The notes below the pieces were generated by a model. The model did not search any database and had not been told where the DNA came from. It was given only the letters and a program-made list of their open reading frames with translations. From Neurospora tetrasperma FGSC 2508 (taxonomy: Eukaryota; Ascomycota; Sordariomycetes; Sordariales; Sordariaceae): 64,000 nucleotides of DNA. Of the stretch, positions 34,012 to 45,414 are shown piece after piece; position 1 is the stretch's first letter, and each line of letters opens with the position of its first letter. The stretch is taken from positions 1,999,049-2,063,048 of the forward strand of contig NW_009799099.1 in the NCBI RefSeq assembly GCF_000213175.1, read 5' to 3'. Made by a program: the position numbers and the translations under genes.

Positions 34012-37000
34012 GGAACCACACACTTTTGAAATGGAGACTGCAAGGCATCGTGATGCTCTCTGATCCAAGTGTCTGGAGGTTTCTTCGTGAAGGTTTCTTT
34101 GTGAAAGTTTCCTTTGTGAGATTTCGTTTTGGTATGATCGGTTTGTAGGCCTAGAGAGGAGATTGTGTAAACACCAAACCATAAGCTCAAAATATACGTA
34201 CATCGACGATGCCACCGTAATGTTCGGCTGTCAATGAAGAATGAGGAATAGGCATTGAGCAAATTACCCAGACTACTGCGATGACAAGGCCAAGAGTTGA
34301 GGAGATTGCGGTGTTGAGGCCGATCTTATGCTCTGGGAAGCCATTAGAAATTACGAGAACGAACATTTTACATGAAGCGATTAAGAACATGGTTGTCCCA
34401 AGCTCTACACTATCCAGACATATGCTCCTGGCGCAGGATGACCACGAGTTCATGTCGAGGCATGTTGTTGAACCAGCTTTTTCCATGTCCGGTCGCTCAA
34501 ATGGTTCCGCCCAGAAGGCCTGGGACCACCACACAATCTCATATTGCCCCGCATTTCGGCGATGAGTGGGAGAGCAGCTTGATATGTTACCGGGGCGCTG
34601 GCCAGTGATGTGACTGCGAAATGATTGGGTGGTGATGCTCGTGAGTTTAGTTTTACTGTCTACGCTGCAAGATCTCTGGTCGGAGTTTCCGCCAACTTGC
34701 GGACGGTGTATGGGCGACATAGAGTAAATCCGAGACCTGGCTATCGAGAACTATGTAACACCACGAAGCGCCGGACTGTCATAGTCTGTCTTTTGAGATT
34801 CGTTGTTTGCTTGGATTTGCCCGAGTCCGACTCATCAAAGTGGTGATATATACTGCCCGATCGAGAGCGAAAAGGAGAGGAACCCGTCGCTTGGAGTTCG
34901 TTCTTGGCATTGCCCAACCAAAATGCGGGGAAGACCAACTCCAGATTTGGTTGAAAGAGACGGAAGGTTGGTGGAACAAATTGATCCTGCTGCAGCATTC
35001 AACCAATCAGAAATGGAGTCATTGGACTATACTATGCAGTGCAGCCCCACCGTTCCAGGTTGTGTTTTTACCTCCAGTGTATTTGCTGTGTGGAGGCGGC
35101 CGGCCCCATCTCACAGCACTGCTTTATCCTTTGGAGGTTCCGTCGTGTGCGACTGTGACAGCCATACAGAGCGTACTGTGACACGTACATATATGTAAGT
35201 ACTGTGTACATCGGTACCTAGGTTTCCCCTAATGCATCATCGCTCGCGTCTTTTTATAAGAGCGAAGTGAGCCACCACCACGCAGACCGGTGACCGTCGA
35301 AGATCGGACACTTTTCTCCATATTTTCTGACTATAGTTATGGCTCACCGAAATTTCTTTGGTTTCCGTTATGACTTGTGTGTGTTTCAATGACCCTGTTA
35401 CCATAGTTGACCCAGCACACTTGACGATCCGCCGGTGGGCCAGCCCTGGGCAGTTTGAATTGATCGCAAAACGTCCACGTCGTCGTCAGCGACCCCTTTT
35501 AGTGGAGTAGGCTGTTCATGTCTCCAGAAGGTGTTTATTTAGAGGTCCGTTAATATACCGTATATTCGGTGCTTTTTGATATGGAAGTATCCCGCAGGAA
35601 AGAGGCTTTGTGTTGCGCGTGGAAGTCAAATGACCCTCAAGTTGTGAGAATCTGGGTTGGGTGACGGTGTGGAAACTATTCAATGTCCCGGAGCCAATCC
35701 GAAACGCTCCTTTTGATGCTCAATATTGCGTAGGTACATGCGCGCCTCTTCCGCCGCACACATTGACACCCAAGACAACGGACACTGCTAGTTGGCCGCC
35801 TAGTCCCTATTACATATTATGGTTTCAACATCGGAATATCTTTGCCAAACTACAATGTCCTCGACTATGCAAGGTGAAGAGGGCTGCTGATCCCAAGACA
35901 TGAATACCATGGTTGTCATGATCCTATTCACGAGGAGTTCCCTGTCTCTTTAAGGTTTCAATGCCCCCATCCAGCGTCACGCGGACCATGGACCAAGTCT
36001 CGCTTGGCCTCGAAGAGGTTAATCCCTAATCCGAGCCATCGGTGCCCATGTATGTACAAAATGGGTTCTCGACCGAAGCCGCAACTCAAAGAGGAGGCTG
36101 TTCGGCGAGGTCCCCGGCTGGTTCCTGAGAGTCCTAACCACGAAGGGTATCGTCCCGTGGTATCGCAGCAGAGGCCGTATGACGGTGCAGCTTTCAATTT
36201 CGCTCAGGGTTTCGGTAAGCAAAACTGCTTGGTGCCCAGCCCGATCGGGATGATCTTGAACTTGGCCTCGCTAGTCTCTAGGTCGTAAGCAGGTCAGTGT
36301 TCTCGTTAGTGGCTACTTCCAACAACTGCCATGACCTGACGATCCATGCAGCTTAAGACAACAGGGTCTAGGCCAGCCATGATGCCATCAAAAACGCCCG
36401 CCAGCCCTCGCACGTCGCCGTCGCAACAAACAAAAAAAAACAAATGGCGTTCCTTGACGGTAGCCCTGTGGCCCCATTCATACCAGGAGGCGCCGAGATG
36501 CCCCGGATCTCGCTTGAAAATCCGACCACAACCATCTTTGTGAGCCAGGTGGAGGTATGCTGCTGTGTAGAAATAGAAGCCGGTGGGTCCCTCGCGACCG
36601 CTGCGAGAGCGCTGCGATTCGTCGGCTGGACCGGATGATGGGGCTAGTGGATGCCGTGGATTCTCGCTCACAACGGCCATGATGATTGGCGAATCTATTA
36701 CAATACATTGGATTTGACGAGTAAATCCCTGTTCGCCCCAGATTCTTCTTTGGCCAGGGGATGGCAATCAAATGGAGTCGATAAGTAAACCCAAAAGGTA
36801 AGCAGGGTCAAGGTATGGACATGCCCCAATCGCTACGCAGTAGCGCAGTCGTCCTCACTTCCACACCGTCCGTTGCCTTGTCCACCCTGCAGTCTCACAC
36901 TGGGACTCTCTGTTGATCTTCGGAGGCTTAGCAGAAATACGGCGTCGAGGCAGCAGCTTAAACGTCAAGATGCTGTCACGGACGATAGCGTCCTGACGTT

Positions 37001-37917
37001 CCCGTCTGCCCTTGTCGTGACCCTCGAGGTTCCAACTTTAGAGGATCTTCGTAGTGTACTTGCGACGTCGGTACTGTAGGTTGCTGTGCAAATAGAATTA
37101 GAGAGATCTTGTAATGGCATGGTAAGTATCGGGTACGTCTCGACTAAAAGTGTTGAGGTGACTGTTCTCACCGATCACCAGAAAGGCAGCGGTACCGTAC
37201 CGAGTACAAGTACATACCCCACGGACGACCAGGGACTCCTTCCCGCCCGCTTTTCCCCTCAGCGTGGCATCAACCCTCCTCGCGCCCTCGCTGCCTCGCT
37301 GCCACGCAGTGCTACGCTTCTCGCTGGCCCGCCAGCCAGTCCTGTCCCCCTGGTTCCGTCCCTCTTGGCTCACAGCAACCTGAACTCACCAATGTACCCC
37401 CGTATGCTCCTTCCCACGGAATTCATCCTTAAATCACGCCGCCCCGCCTGTCGTGCTCTCCAAATCCCCCCCCTTTCACTGGACCGACTTGACTTTTGAA
37501 GGATTTGGAGATCTTGGCTTGCTTCTGTCTTAGATTTTTTTCACCTTTAGTTCCTCGACTTACACCACCATTGCCACATCCATCACCACACAAGCAGTCA
37601 TCTACCGCCTCAACTTTAACTTCGCCTGTGGATTACGACCAAATCAACGTCAAGAACAGACACCAGTGAGAACGTGTCAATACCATATACGCCAAGTGCC
37701 TTTTCTTCACCACTACTCTCTTCGACCATATCAACCTCGGCATTGACTTTTGTGACGATCCAAGACGGGTTATATTCCACGATCTGGTGCTGTATCGACA
37801 ACCTTGGGTTTCGTCCTCGACACAAGCACTTGCCCGTTTCACCCACAACTTGATTTACCGACATTATCGACTATCGACAGGCACGGGATTATCCCGGCCG
37901 CGTGAAAGGCGCCCAAA
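34012..37917. other. Long intergenic interval, 3.9 kb, including the ACU-15 leader
   Basis: No confident gene apart from a possible minus-strand ORF at 34187-34720. From 37501 to 37917 the plus strand has no ATG and is pyrimidine-rich, so it is most simply read as the long 5' UTR of the FacB/ACU-15 gene. Confidence 0.5.
34187..34720 (-). CDS. Possible small membrane protein, hypothetical
   Basis: An uninterrupted 177-codon frame. I recognise no family. Two hydrophobic spans are visible toward the C-terminus: ELGTTMFLIASCKMFVLVI and TAISSTLGLVIAVVWVICSM. The N-terminal half is Ser/Thr/Arg-rich. A TATATA element on the same strand at about 34846-34852 lies roughly 125 bp upstream of the ATG. 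Against it: no codon bias, plus-strand frames of ~90 codons overlap it, and no conserved motif is visible. Confidence 0.25.
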   Translation of the reverse strand: MSPIHRPQVGGNSDQRSCSVDSKTKLTSITTQSFRSHITGQRPGNISSCSPTHRRNAGQYEIVWWSQAFWAEPFERPDMEKAGSTTCLDMNSWSSCARSICLDSVELGTTMFLIASCKMFVLVISNGFPEHKIGLNTAISSTLGLVIAVVWVICSMPIPHSSLTAEHYGGIVDVRIF

Positions 37918-40825
37918 ATGCCCGGCATTCTACCCATGAAAGTTATCAAGGTGGGCAACAGCTCACAAAGTCGCATCGCTCAGGCTTGCGACCGCTGCCG
38001 CAGCAAAAAAATCCGCTGCGATGGGATCCGGCCGTGTTGTTCGCAATGCGCCAATGTTGGGTTCGAGTGCAAGACTAGCGATAAGCTCAGTAGGCGCGCT
38101 TTTCCCAGAGGCTACACAGAATCGCTCGAGGAGCGAGTACGAGCGTTGGAGGCGGAAATCCGGGAACTCAAGGACTTGCTGGATGAGAAGGACGAGAAGC
38201 TCGATATGCTTTCCAAGATGCACAGCAATCGCAGCCGATCTGCCGAGCCACCTCGAAGCACTCCGGCAGCAGAGATAAAGAGGGATTCTGGCACACCGGC
38301 AAAAGAGGATACTTTCCGCGTCCAAGCATCGCCCTTGTTGCTCGGTGTCGAGAATTCCGACTCCTACTTCATGGGCGCTTCCAGTGGCCGCTCTTTTATC
38401 GGTATGTCTCCCCACTCACCCCAGCAACTCCCGAAAGATCCGCATTCTTGATGACTGACCACATATCCAGAAACATTCAAGCGTAAAATCCAAGAGAACG
38501 GCAAGTCCTGCACCGACTTCAACCCAGAGGCCTTCTTGCACATTCAGGGATGTTATCCTCTTTCGACAAAGCTGGCCCCTCAGAGTATGAGGATACCGCC
38601 TCGGCTGTTTTCTGATCGCTGCGTGAATGTTTACTTCCAAGAATGGGCGCCATTATTTCCGGTTCTCCACAAGCCCGCTTTCCTTCGTGTCTACGAGGAA
38701 TTCGTCGCGGATCCTGAAAAGATCAAGAACAACCACAAGCTCACACAGCTTTACTTGGTCTTTAGCATTGCCGGCCTGTCCAGTGAGCAGCCTGACTTTC
38801 AGCAGCTGGCCGCTTGCGAGACACAATGGCACAAGTCTTTGGAGGCTGTCTTGATGGACAACACCATGCTTACCCTCCAATGCCTCATCCTTGCTTTGAT
38901 GTACTGCACTGTCCGGGCCGACTACAAGCGGCTGCAATACTACAAGGGCATTGCTGTGGGACTTTCTCACCGCTTAGGTTTACATCAAAGCCAGAAGCGC
39001 TTCTCATTCGGTGCCCTGACTATCGAGACACGAAAGAAGGTGTTCTGGACTCTGTACACACTTGACTGGTAAGTGCACTCGTTCACACAAGGCATGGATA
39101 ATTTCTAACAGATCTAGCTTTTCTGCCGCTATCCTTGGTCTTCCAAAGCTTCTCAAGGATGAAGACGTCCACGCCGAGTTCCCATCAGACACCGACGACG
39201 AATATGTCACAGAGAAGGGATTTCAGCCAAGCCTTCCCGGCGAACCTACCAGGATCTCCAGCGCACTTGCCTTGTTCCGAGGATCCCGGATCCTGGGCAA
39301 GGTCCTTGAGAAGATCTACCCGGCTGCCACTTCGTACGAGCTGTCGCTACAGCAGATGTCATCACTTGAGGGAGAACTCACCGAGTGGTTTGAGAACCTA
39401 CCGCAGCACTTGAAGCTCAACTTCAAGCAGGACAAGCCCTCGACCGATGTGACAGGCAGCAGGTCTCCTCTTCTTGCCCTCGCCTATTATTATACTCGAA
39501 TCCTTATCTATCGGCCGGCTATTGCATCTAGCCTGGGCCCGAAGGCTGCTCCTGCACTCATGTCTGTTGCCGACTCCAGTAAGAGCATTGTGCAAATAGT
39601 TCAACTGCTGGAAGAGAGGTCCATGTCCTTCTCCTTCTGCCTGAATAAGGCAGACATCTTGATCGTCTGCGGTATGGCGTTGCTGTACCAGACACTGGGA
39701 CTCAAGCACGACAGCAAAGTGTTGAAGGATAACGAGAAACTGGTCAACGGCGTTGTTAAGATCGTTACCAAGGTGAACGCTCCAGGATCGTACGATTTTA
39801 AGAGGATCGCTGGAATGCTGGTTACCGTCGAGGAATCGCTTCCCCAGTCCTTGCCGACACCCCCGAGACAGTCTCCAGAGGCGTGTATGCCCACACCACC
39901 GGCGCAGCAAGGATCTCCTTCACCTCCAGCTGTTGATGGCGGTGCTCAACCAACCCTTGCTCGTCACTCTAGCGCTAGCTTGAGCGAGACAGATCTCATC
40001 ATGCAGCGGGACAAGCTACTTGGAATGGCTGTGACTCCTCAGCACCAACAATATCAACATCAGCAACTTCAACAACAGCACAAAAATGAACTAAATCGCG
40101 CCCGTTCTCAAACGTCATTCGATAGCTTACGGCAAAAAGCGCAACAAATGCGACCTCATCATCGCCACTCTCTGAGTCATGCCCAAGTCGCCCAAGCTGC
40201 GCTTATGGGACGCACATCGACTGGCACACAGTCGACCCCAAACTTGGATTATCTTTCATTAAGTTCACCTCAGTCACCCGTTTCCCCGGTACAGATGCGC
40301 AGTCAACCTCATCAGCCCCAGCAACAACAACAACAACAACAACAACAACCACCACCACCACAACACCAACAACAACACCAACGCTCTTCCATAGCATCCT
40401 CTCACTCTCAGCAAGGCCAAATGTTCCCGCAGAAGACATCAACCGGCATGTCGACAGCTGAGTGGGAAGCACTGGTAAGATCGTTGGATGGTGGCCCGGT
40501 CAGTCTGTATACTGCAATTTACGGGGGTCCAGCTTTGGCACCCTTGGAGACACCTGCGTCTGCTACACCTTCGTCAGCCACGGCATGGGGGCAAGATCCA
40601 TGGGATATGTCATCGTTTAATCTTGGTGACTTTGTACCAGGCGCTCCAACAGCACAGAGCGTTCTCAGTTTGAGTGAAGAAAGTATTTCTTCTTGCGATG
40701 ATGTTCCATCCGGTGACATGGGTTTGAACAACGGAAATATGGATTACCGCAACACGCTATTGCCCGTGACGTCAGCGGGCACAAACAACTTCCTTTTGGA
40801 TGGATTACATGGGTATGGACTCTAA
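37918..40825 (+). CDS. acu-15: Zn2Cys6 transcriptional activator FacB / Cat8 type (acetate utilisation)
   Basis: Nuclear activator of acetate and gluconeogenic genes (acetyl-CoA synthetase, glyoxylate cycle). Exons 37918-38401, 38471-39068 and 39118-40825 give 929 residues. The binuclear zinc cluster [11 protein letters not shown]...[11 protein letters not shown] uses Cys 24, 27, 34, 41, 44 and 51. It is followed by a linker ([20 protein letters not shown]) and a coiled coil to about residue 95; this whole block is the FacB signature. The middle part has the fungal-specific factor domain ([50 protein letters not shown], created by intron 2). The C-terminus is Gln-rich with an 11-Gln run plus Pro-rich text, then an acidic, Ser-rich likely activation region. 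The 417-nt leader has no ATG, supporting this start. FacB is 867 residues in Aspergillus. Confidence 0.95.
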
Positions 40826-43370
40826 CGACACTGGTGGACAATAGGAATATTTCTTGGAATTGGTAGGCGCGGGTTCTCACGATACTTTTTGGTTATGACT
40901 GGGTACAGGCCGGGAAAACTATTTCTTCCATTTGGATATGGAGTTTCTGGGAGTGCTTCAAATTTGCCAGGTTACATGACAGAGAGGAAATCAACCGAGG
41001 TCAGATAGTGTATTGAGCGGACGACGGCTTTGACAGCAGTCGCGAGTGTTGCAGCGAGCCTAGAGCAGGGGTGGCGAGAAAGTAAGGGATTATCGTCATC
41101 ATGTGCTTTCACACTCCTATGGACAGTCCCTTTTCCCGCTGTTTGTTTATGCAGCTCTTTAGCTGTAGAGCGGGATGCGTCAAATGTTACCTGAGTACCA
41201 AGCACACACGATATTGACAGGCAAGGATGATCATAGTCGCTATTTGATAGGAGATACTTGCCATTCTCACCCTTTCCCCAGTCATATTACTGGTAGAATG
41301 CAAAGATATTACAGACCAAGTCGCATTTGACGTGACATCCGAGCCCTAGCAAACCCGTTCTCGACTTGCTTCTGATCGGTCGTTCGCCGAGGCTTCCAAA
41401 TGCCCGGAGAAGGATGTTAATGCCATGGATTATTCCCGCCCGTTTCACACGTGTGTAGAGTACCCCAGAAGACGGGTAATGCCTTCTGATGCGCGCGCAC
41501 GCCTTTAGCCTGAAGTGGAACATGAGGCCCTCCCATTATCTGGGGGACAGGATAGGCGTACCGACGGCAATACTGGGCTCTTCTTTTTCGATATCCAAAC
41601 TGTGTACTGTATTGCTGAAGGACTGATAACGACGACTTGCGACACCGCCATAGTCCATCTCTAGTCAAGTTCAAGGGATCAGTTCATTATTTTAATTTTA
41701 TTTTTCCAATTTCTTTATTTTATTTTCTAGGAAAAAGGGCAAAGAAGCCAGGCTGGTTCTTGCTTCGCTTGCCGCCTCGCGTCATGTCGCCTCTACCATG
41801 AACCCCTGAACATCCGCATAATAAAACAAGCCTTTTTGATCGCCAGGACCGGCAGAGTTGTAGTGTAAGCCGGCGCCGGACAGCGGACTTCGGACAGCGG
41901 ACTACGGAGTACACCTCAATGAACGTGGAATTCAGTCGACCCTCACCGTACAATCGCACGAAGTACGGCCTGTCTCTGCAGCGACTGCCATGCTTATCAA
42001 GCACATCGACGACAGAAAAAGGTGGCAATACGAGTCTCGTTGACAGTATCCGCCTCGCCCTCCGGCGCCGTGCCAGGAACAGGGCTTCTTGCGACTTGTC
42101 ATGTTTCAAGCTCCCAGCCTTCCGCATCTGAGAGACAGGTGGAGTCTAGTGTACTGCGTACACTAACTACATACTGTAGAGATAAGAAAAAGAGGAGCCA
42201 TGTCTGTTCCCTTCAAGTTGTTTTGTTGACTTTAAGTCCACTGTGTGGAATGGAGTCAATTCCTGGAGCGGGACGGGAACGCAGCTCGAAAAAGCGAGCT
42301 TGTCAAAGGTGTTAATGATGAGAGCGGAGAAGGAGCCTCATCGAGGTGAACAAGAGTTGCTGGAGCCCCCTGGGGATACATACGCAGACTCCACGGCGTG
42401 ATGTCATTTATGCCTGGTGCCACTTTAACAGGAGGTTCCAAGCATTGTTGCAATTGGAATCCCGACTTCTTGCCGCCCTGTATGAAGTACACTATGCACT
42501 CCTCCCTCTACGATAGAGAAGAATTCTGTGTTTTCGCGTGTCGAAAAGACATACCTATGATTGACGAAGTGGCCATGATCTTTGATCAGGATCACACCGA
42601 TAGTGTGGGAAGTGCGACCAGGGGACCACCTGGGCGCATGTCCCTTCTTTCCACTTTGCATGCATTATACACTACTCGCCGTTTCTGTCCGCTTGCGGCC
42701 CCAAGAGTAGCCCGGCCGCAACGATGCCTACCGGCCGGCCTGAAAGTCTGGAACAGGTACGCGTGCTTAAGAACATACCGAACGCTCGGACACGGTAAGG
42801 GCCGGCCCGGGTTCAAGTGTCCGACGACCGAAGATCTGCAGGGTCGTCTCCAAACCTCCTACACTCTGACGGCTCATCGAGCCAAGGACACTAACAATTG
42901 TCCTGAAGGGGTTCATGCGGATAACAATGGACAACACAACAACATAACATTCACAATTTCATACAGTTTTACTAATCAAGAGTATTTCTATCATCTCAGT
43001 GGTCCAAGTTCGATGAACTGTCCAGGTCGTGTCTGAGTTTCAACCTACACAGTAAAAATTTCGAGGATCACCATTCCAAGCCTGTTAGTGTAGGGTCGAT
43101 CCAGGGCTACGAGTTGCCGCTTGCCTGCCTGCCGCTGGTTTGGTAAAAGTGGCTGAGGTGTGAATAACGATACTACCTCTACTCAGGGCAGATCTTCTCT
43201 TGGGGTAACCTTCCAACCACATCTTACCTTTGAACCCCTTAGTTTTGCCATTTAACCCGTCTTCCCACGATCAACTTTCAGTAAAACTATACCGTGAAGG
43301 GCGAACTTGATCAAACATTTGCAACGAGCGTTGTTAGTCGGAAGGTCCTGAACGATTTGGTCGCCAGGGC
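40826..43370. other. Intergenic, 2.5 kb
   Basis: No supportable gene. It contains a 17-bp-period near-duplicate cggacagcggact at about 41877-41907, an AT-rich patch at 41690-41730, and a GTACTGCGTACAC palindrome near 42150. A 212-codon plus frame at 42398-43036 has no domain and poor codon use. Confidence 0.5.
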
Positions 43371-44767
43371 ATGTCGCACTTACAGACACATTCAGGGGAA
43401 GAATCCCCACAGGCAACAGGTAAACATCTCGTCAGGTTTCGAGCACTAAGTTTCTACCAAGAACCCGAAGCTAACCACCTATCTCTCGCCCATCTAGAAC
43501 CTCTTACTCGCACCCCTTCCAATTCCGGATCAAACACCAGTACAGCCAACGGCAATGGACAGAAACCTGCGGGACCACGGTTTCCTCAAGCGATCGCGCA
43601 TCGTGGGTACAAAGCCGCTTTCCCCGAAAATTCCATGGGAGCTTTCCAAGGAGCTGTGGACGTCGGTGCACATGCGATCGAGACTGATTTGCACTTGACC
43701 AAAGATGGGGTTGTCGTACTTGTACATGTATGTTTTCTAACGTCCTTTTCTTTACCTCGTTTCCCTTCACCAACATCCTCAGTACGTAAAGTTGTGAGGA
43801 CATCCGTGTTAACGCACGTGTGTTCAACAGGATCCGTCCCTCAAACGATGTTTTGGCATAGATAAAAAGGTTTCGGAGTGTGACTGGGGCTACTTGAGTA
43901 CGTTGAGGACTATCAGGGAGCCACAGCAATCAATCCCGAGGTTGCAAGATCTGCTAGAGTATCTAGGGCAACCTGGTTTAGAGTCAGTGTGGGTGTTGTT
44001 GGATATCAAAGTGAGTTTGACGGCCTTCTTCTTCTTCTTCTCAGCGTGAATCCGAATGAATGGTACCTAATGCTGAGATATCATGTTCAAGATCGACGAT
44101 GATCCGGACGTCTTACTGAGCACCACAGTCAAAACGATTGAATCTGTGCCGACGACACGAGCCTGGAAAGAGAGAGTAGTCCTCGGTTGCTGGAATGTAT
44201 GTGATAATTTTTGCTCATCGTTAATCTTTTTTTTTCTGCGTCTCACTTACTTATACCCCTTTAAAAATAAAGGAAAATTACATCAACGTAGCCAAATCCT
44301 ACTTCCCCTCCTACCGATTCGCCTACATCGGCTTCTCCCTCCCTTACGCCTCCCGTTTCCTCTCCGAAGCCCACTCCGAAGTCGACTTCAACCTCATGCA
44401 GCACATGCTCGTCGGTCCCATCGGCGCCCGCTTCATCAGCAAGATCCGCAAGGCGCAACGGAAGCTCTACATCTGGACGGTTAACGAGGAACGGTGGATG
44501 GAATGGGGGATACGGAAGGGGGTGGATGGGGTCATCACGGATGATCCAAAGTTGTTTTTGGAGGTTTGTGAGAGGTGGTCAGAGAAAGGGAAAGAGCAAG
44601 TAGGGTCAGGTCCAAACAGGGGAGGAGAATTGAAGAATGTCAAGATGCATGTGAATGCGTTCATGCTGCAGATCTTGGCGGTTATGTTTATTTGGGTTTA
44701 TTGGCCAAGGTTGGCAACGAAGGGAAAGAGGAAACAGGATAAGGAAGGGCCTACGACGGTGGTATGA
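43371..44767 (+). CDS. PGC1: Glycerophosphodiester phosphodiesterase / phosphatidylglycerol phospholipase C (Pgc1-like)
   Basis: In yeast Pgc1 degrades phosphatidylglycerol to diacylglycerol, tuning the cardiolipin precursor pool. Exons 43371-43419, 43498-43727, 43831-44010, 44092-44196 and 44273-44767 give 352 residues (yeast 321). GDPD motifs: [19 protein letters not shown] (HRG at 51-53), [24 protein letters not shown] with the catalytic E-x-D and H-D created by splicing, LDIK-IDDD, and [26 protein letters not shown]. The C-terminus has a single hydrophobic span ([16 protein letters not shown]) and then basic residues, a tail anchor as in Pgc1. The first intron (78 nt) is a multiple of three without a stop, so its removal is probable but not forced. 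Confidence 0.9.
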
Positions 44768-45323
44768 ATAAAGCGTGGCTGATGAACAAGTGGTGGCGTT
44801 TGGGGAGACGAGGTAATGATTAATGGGGGTGGGGTTTTGACTTTTGCCTTCTGTTTCATGATCAGTAGATGTAGACGTTGTTTCTCGGACAGGATAGATT
44901 GCCGATATGAGGTCGATTCCGGGACGCTTGGGATGTTTGGTTCAGATCGGTAGCTTTCTCGTCCAGGCGGGAGAGGTATTCTACAGGAACGGTTCTGTGG
45001 TATCTCGATGGATGTTTTACTTTATCCTTCCTCGGAACCAACGAAACCTTATTTCGATCTGCTTGGCAAGTTCCCAGTCTCCAGTGAACGCCAACGTAGT
45101 TATCTCGTATCATGGCCATCCTAATTCCTAACACCCACCAAGTGAAGTTTGAGGTTGCATGCGCTATGCATCTCCGTCACTATCATAGAGCACATGTTTC
45201 ATGATTTACCAGATTCACATTGTGGAGATGTTGAATGCGCTCGAAAAGCAGCCGTTGCGGCCTCACCGCGATCTAGAGAGCATCGAAGCTTGCTTCAATG
45301 TTCAGGGAAAGAAAAAAAAAAAA
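44768..45323. other. Intergenic before the RIP-mutated transposon
   Basis: No gene seen. It ends in a 12-A run that abuts the transposon's left terminus. Confidence 0.5.
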
Positions 45324-45414
45324 GAGAAAGTCTTTTCGCACCGCCATGAAAGTCTTCAGACACCGCCGCCCCACCTCTCCCGCTGTCTCGACCAATCAAA
45401 ATCGGTGCATCCAA
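45324..45414 (+). repeat. Left terminal inverted repeat of the RIP-mutated transposon
   Basis: Inverse of 48752-48841. This arm keeps more C/G (CACCGCCGCCCC, TCGGTGCATCC) and is therefore closer to the original than the right arm. Confidence 0.85.

Noticed and set aside
42398-43036. 212-codon plus-strand ORF between acu-15 and the Pgc1-like gene
   Set aside because: Composition and codon use look random, it has no domain, and antisense frames overlap it.
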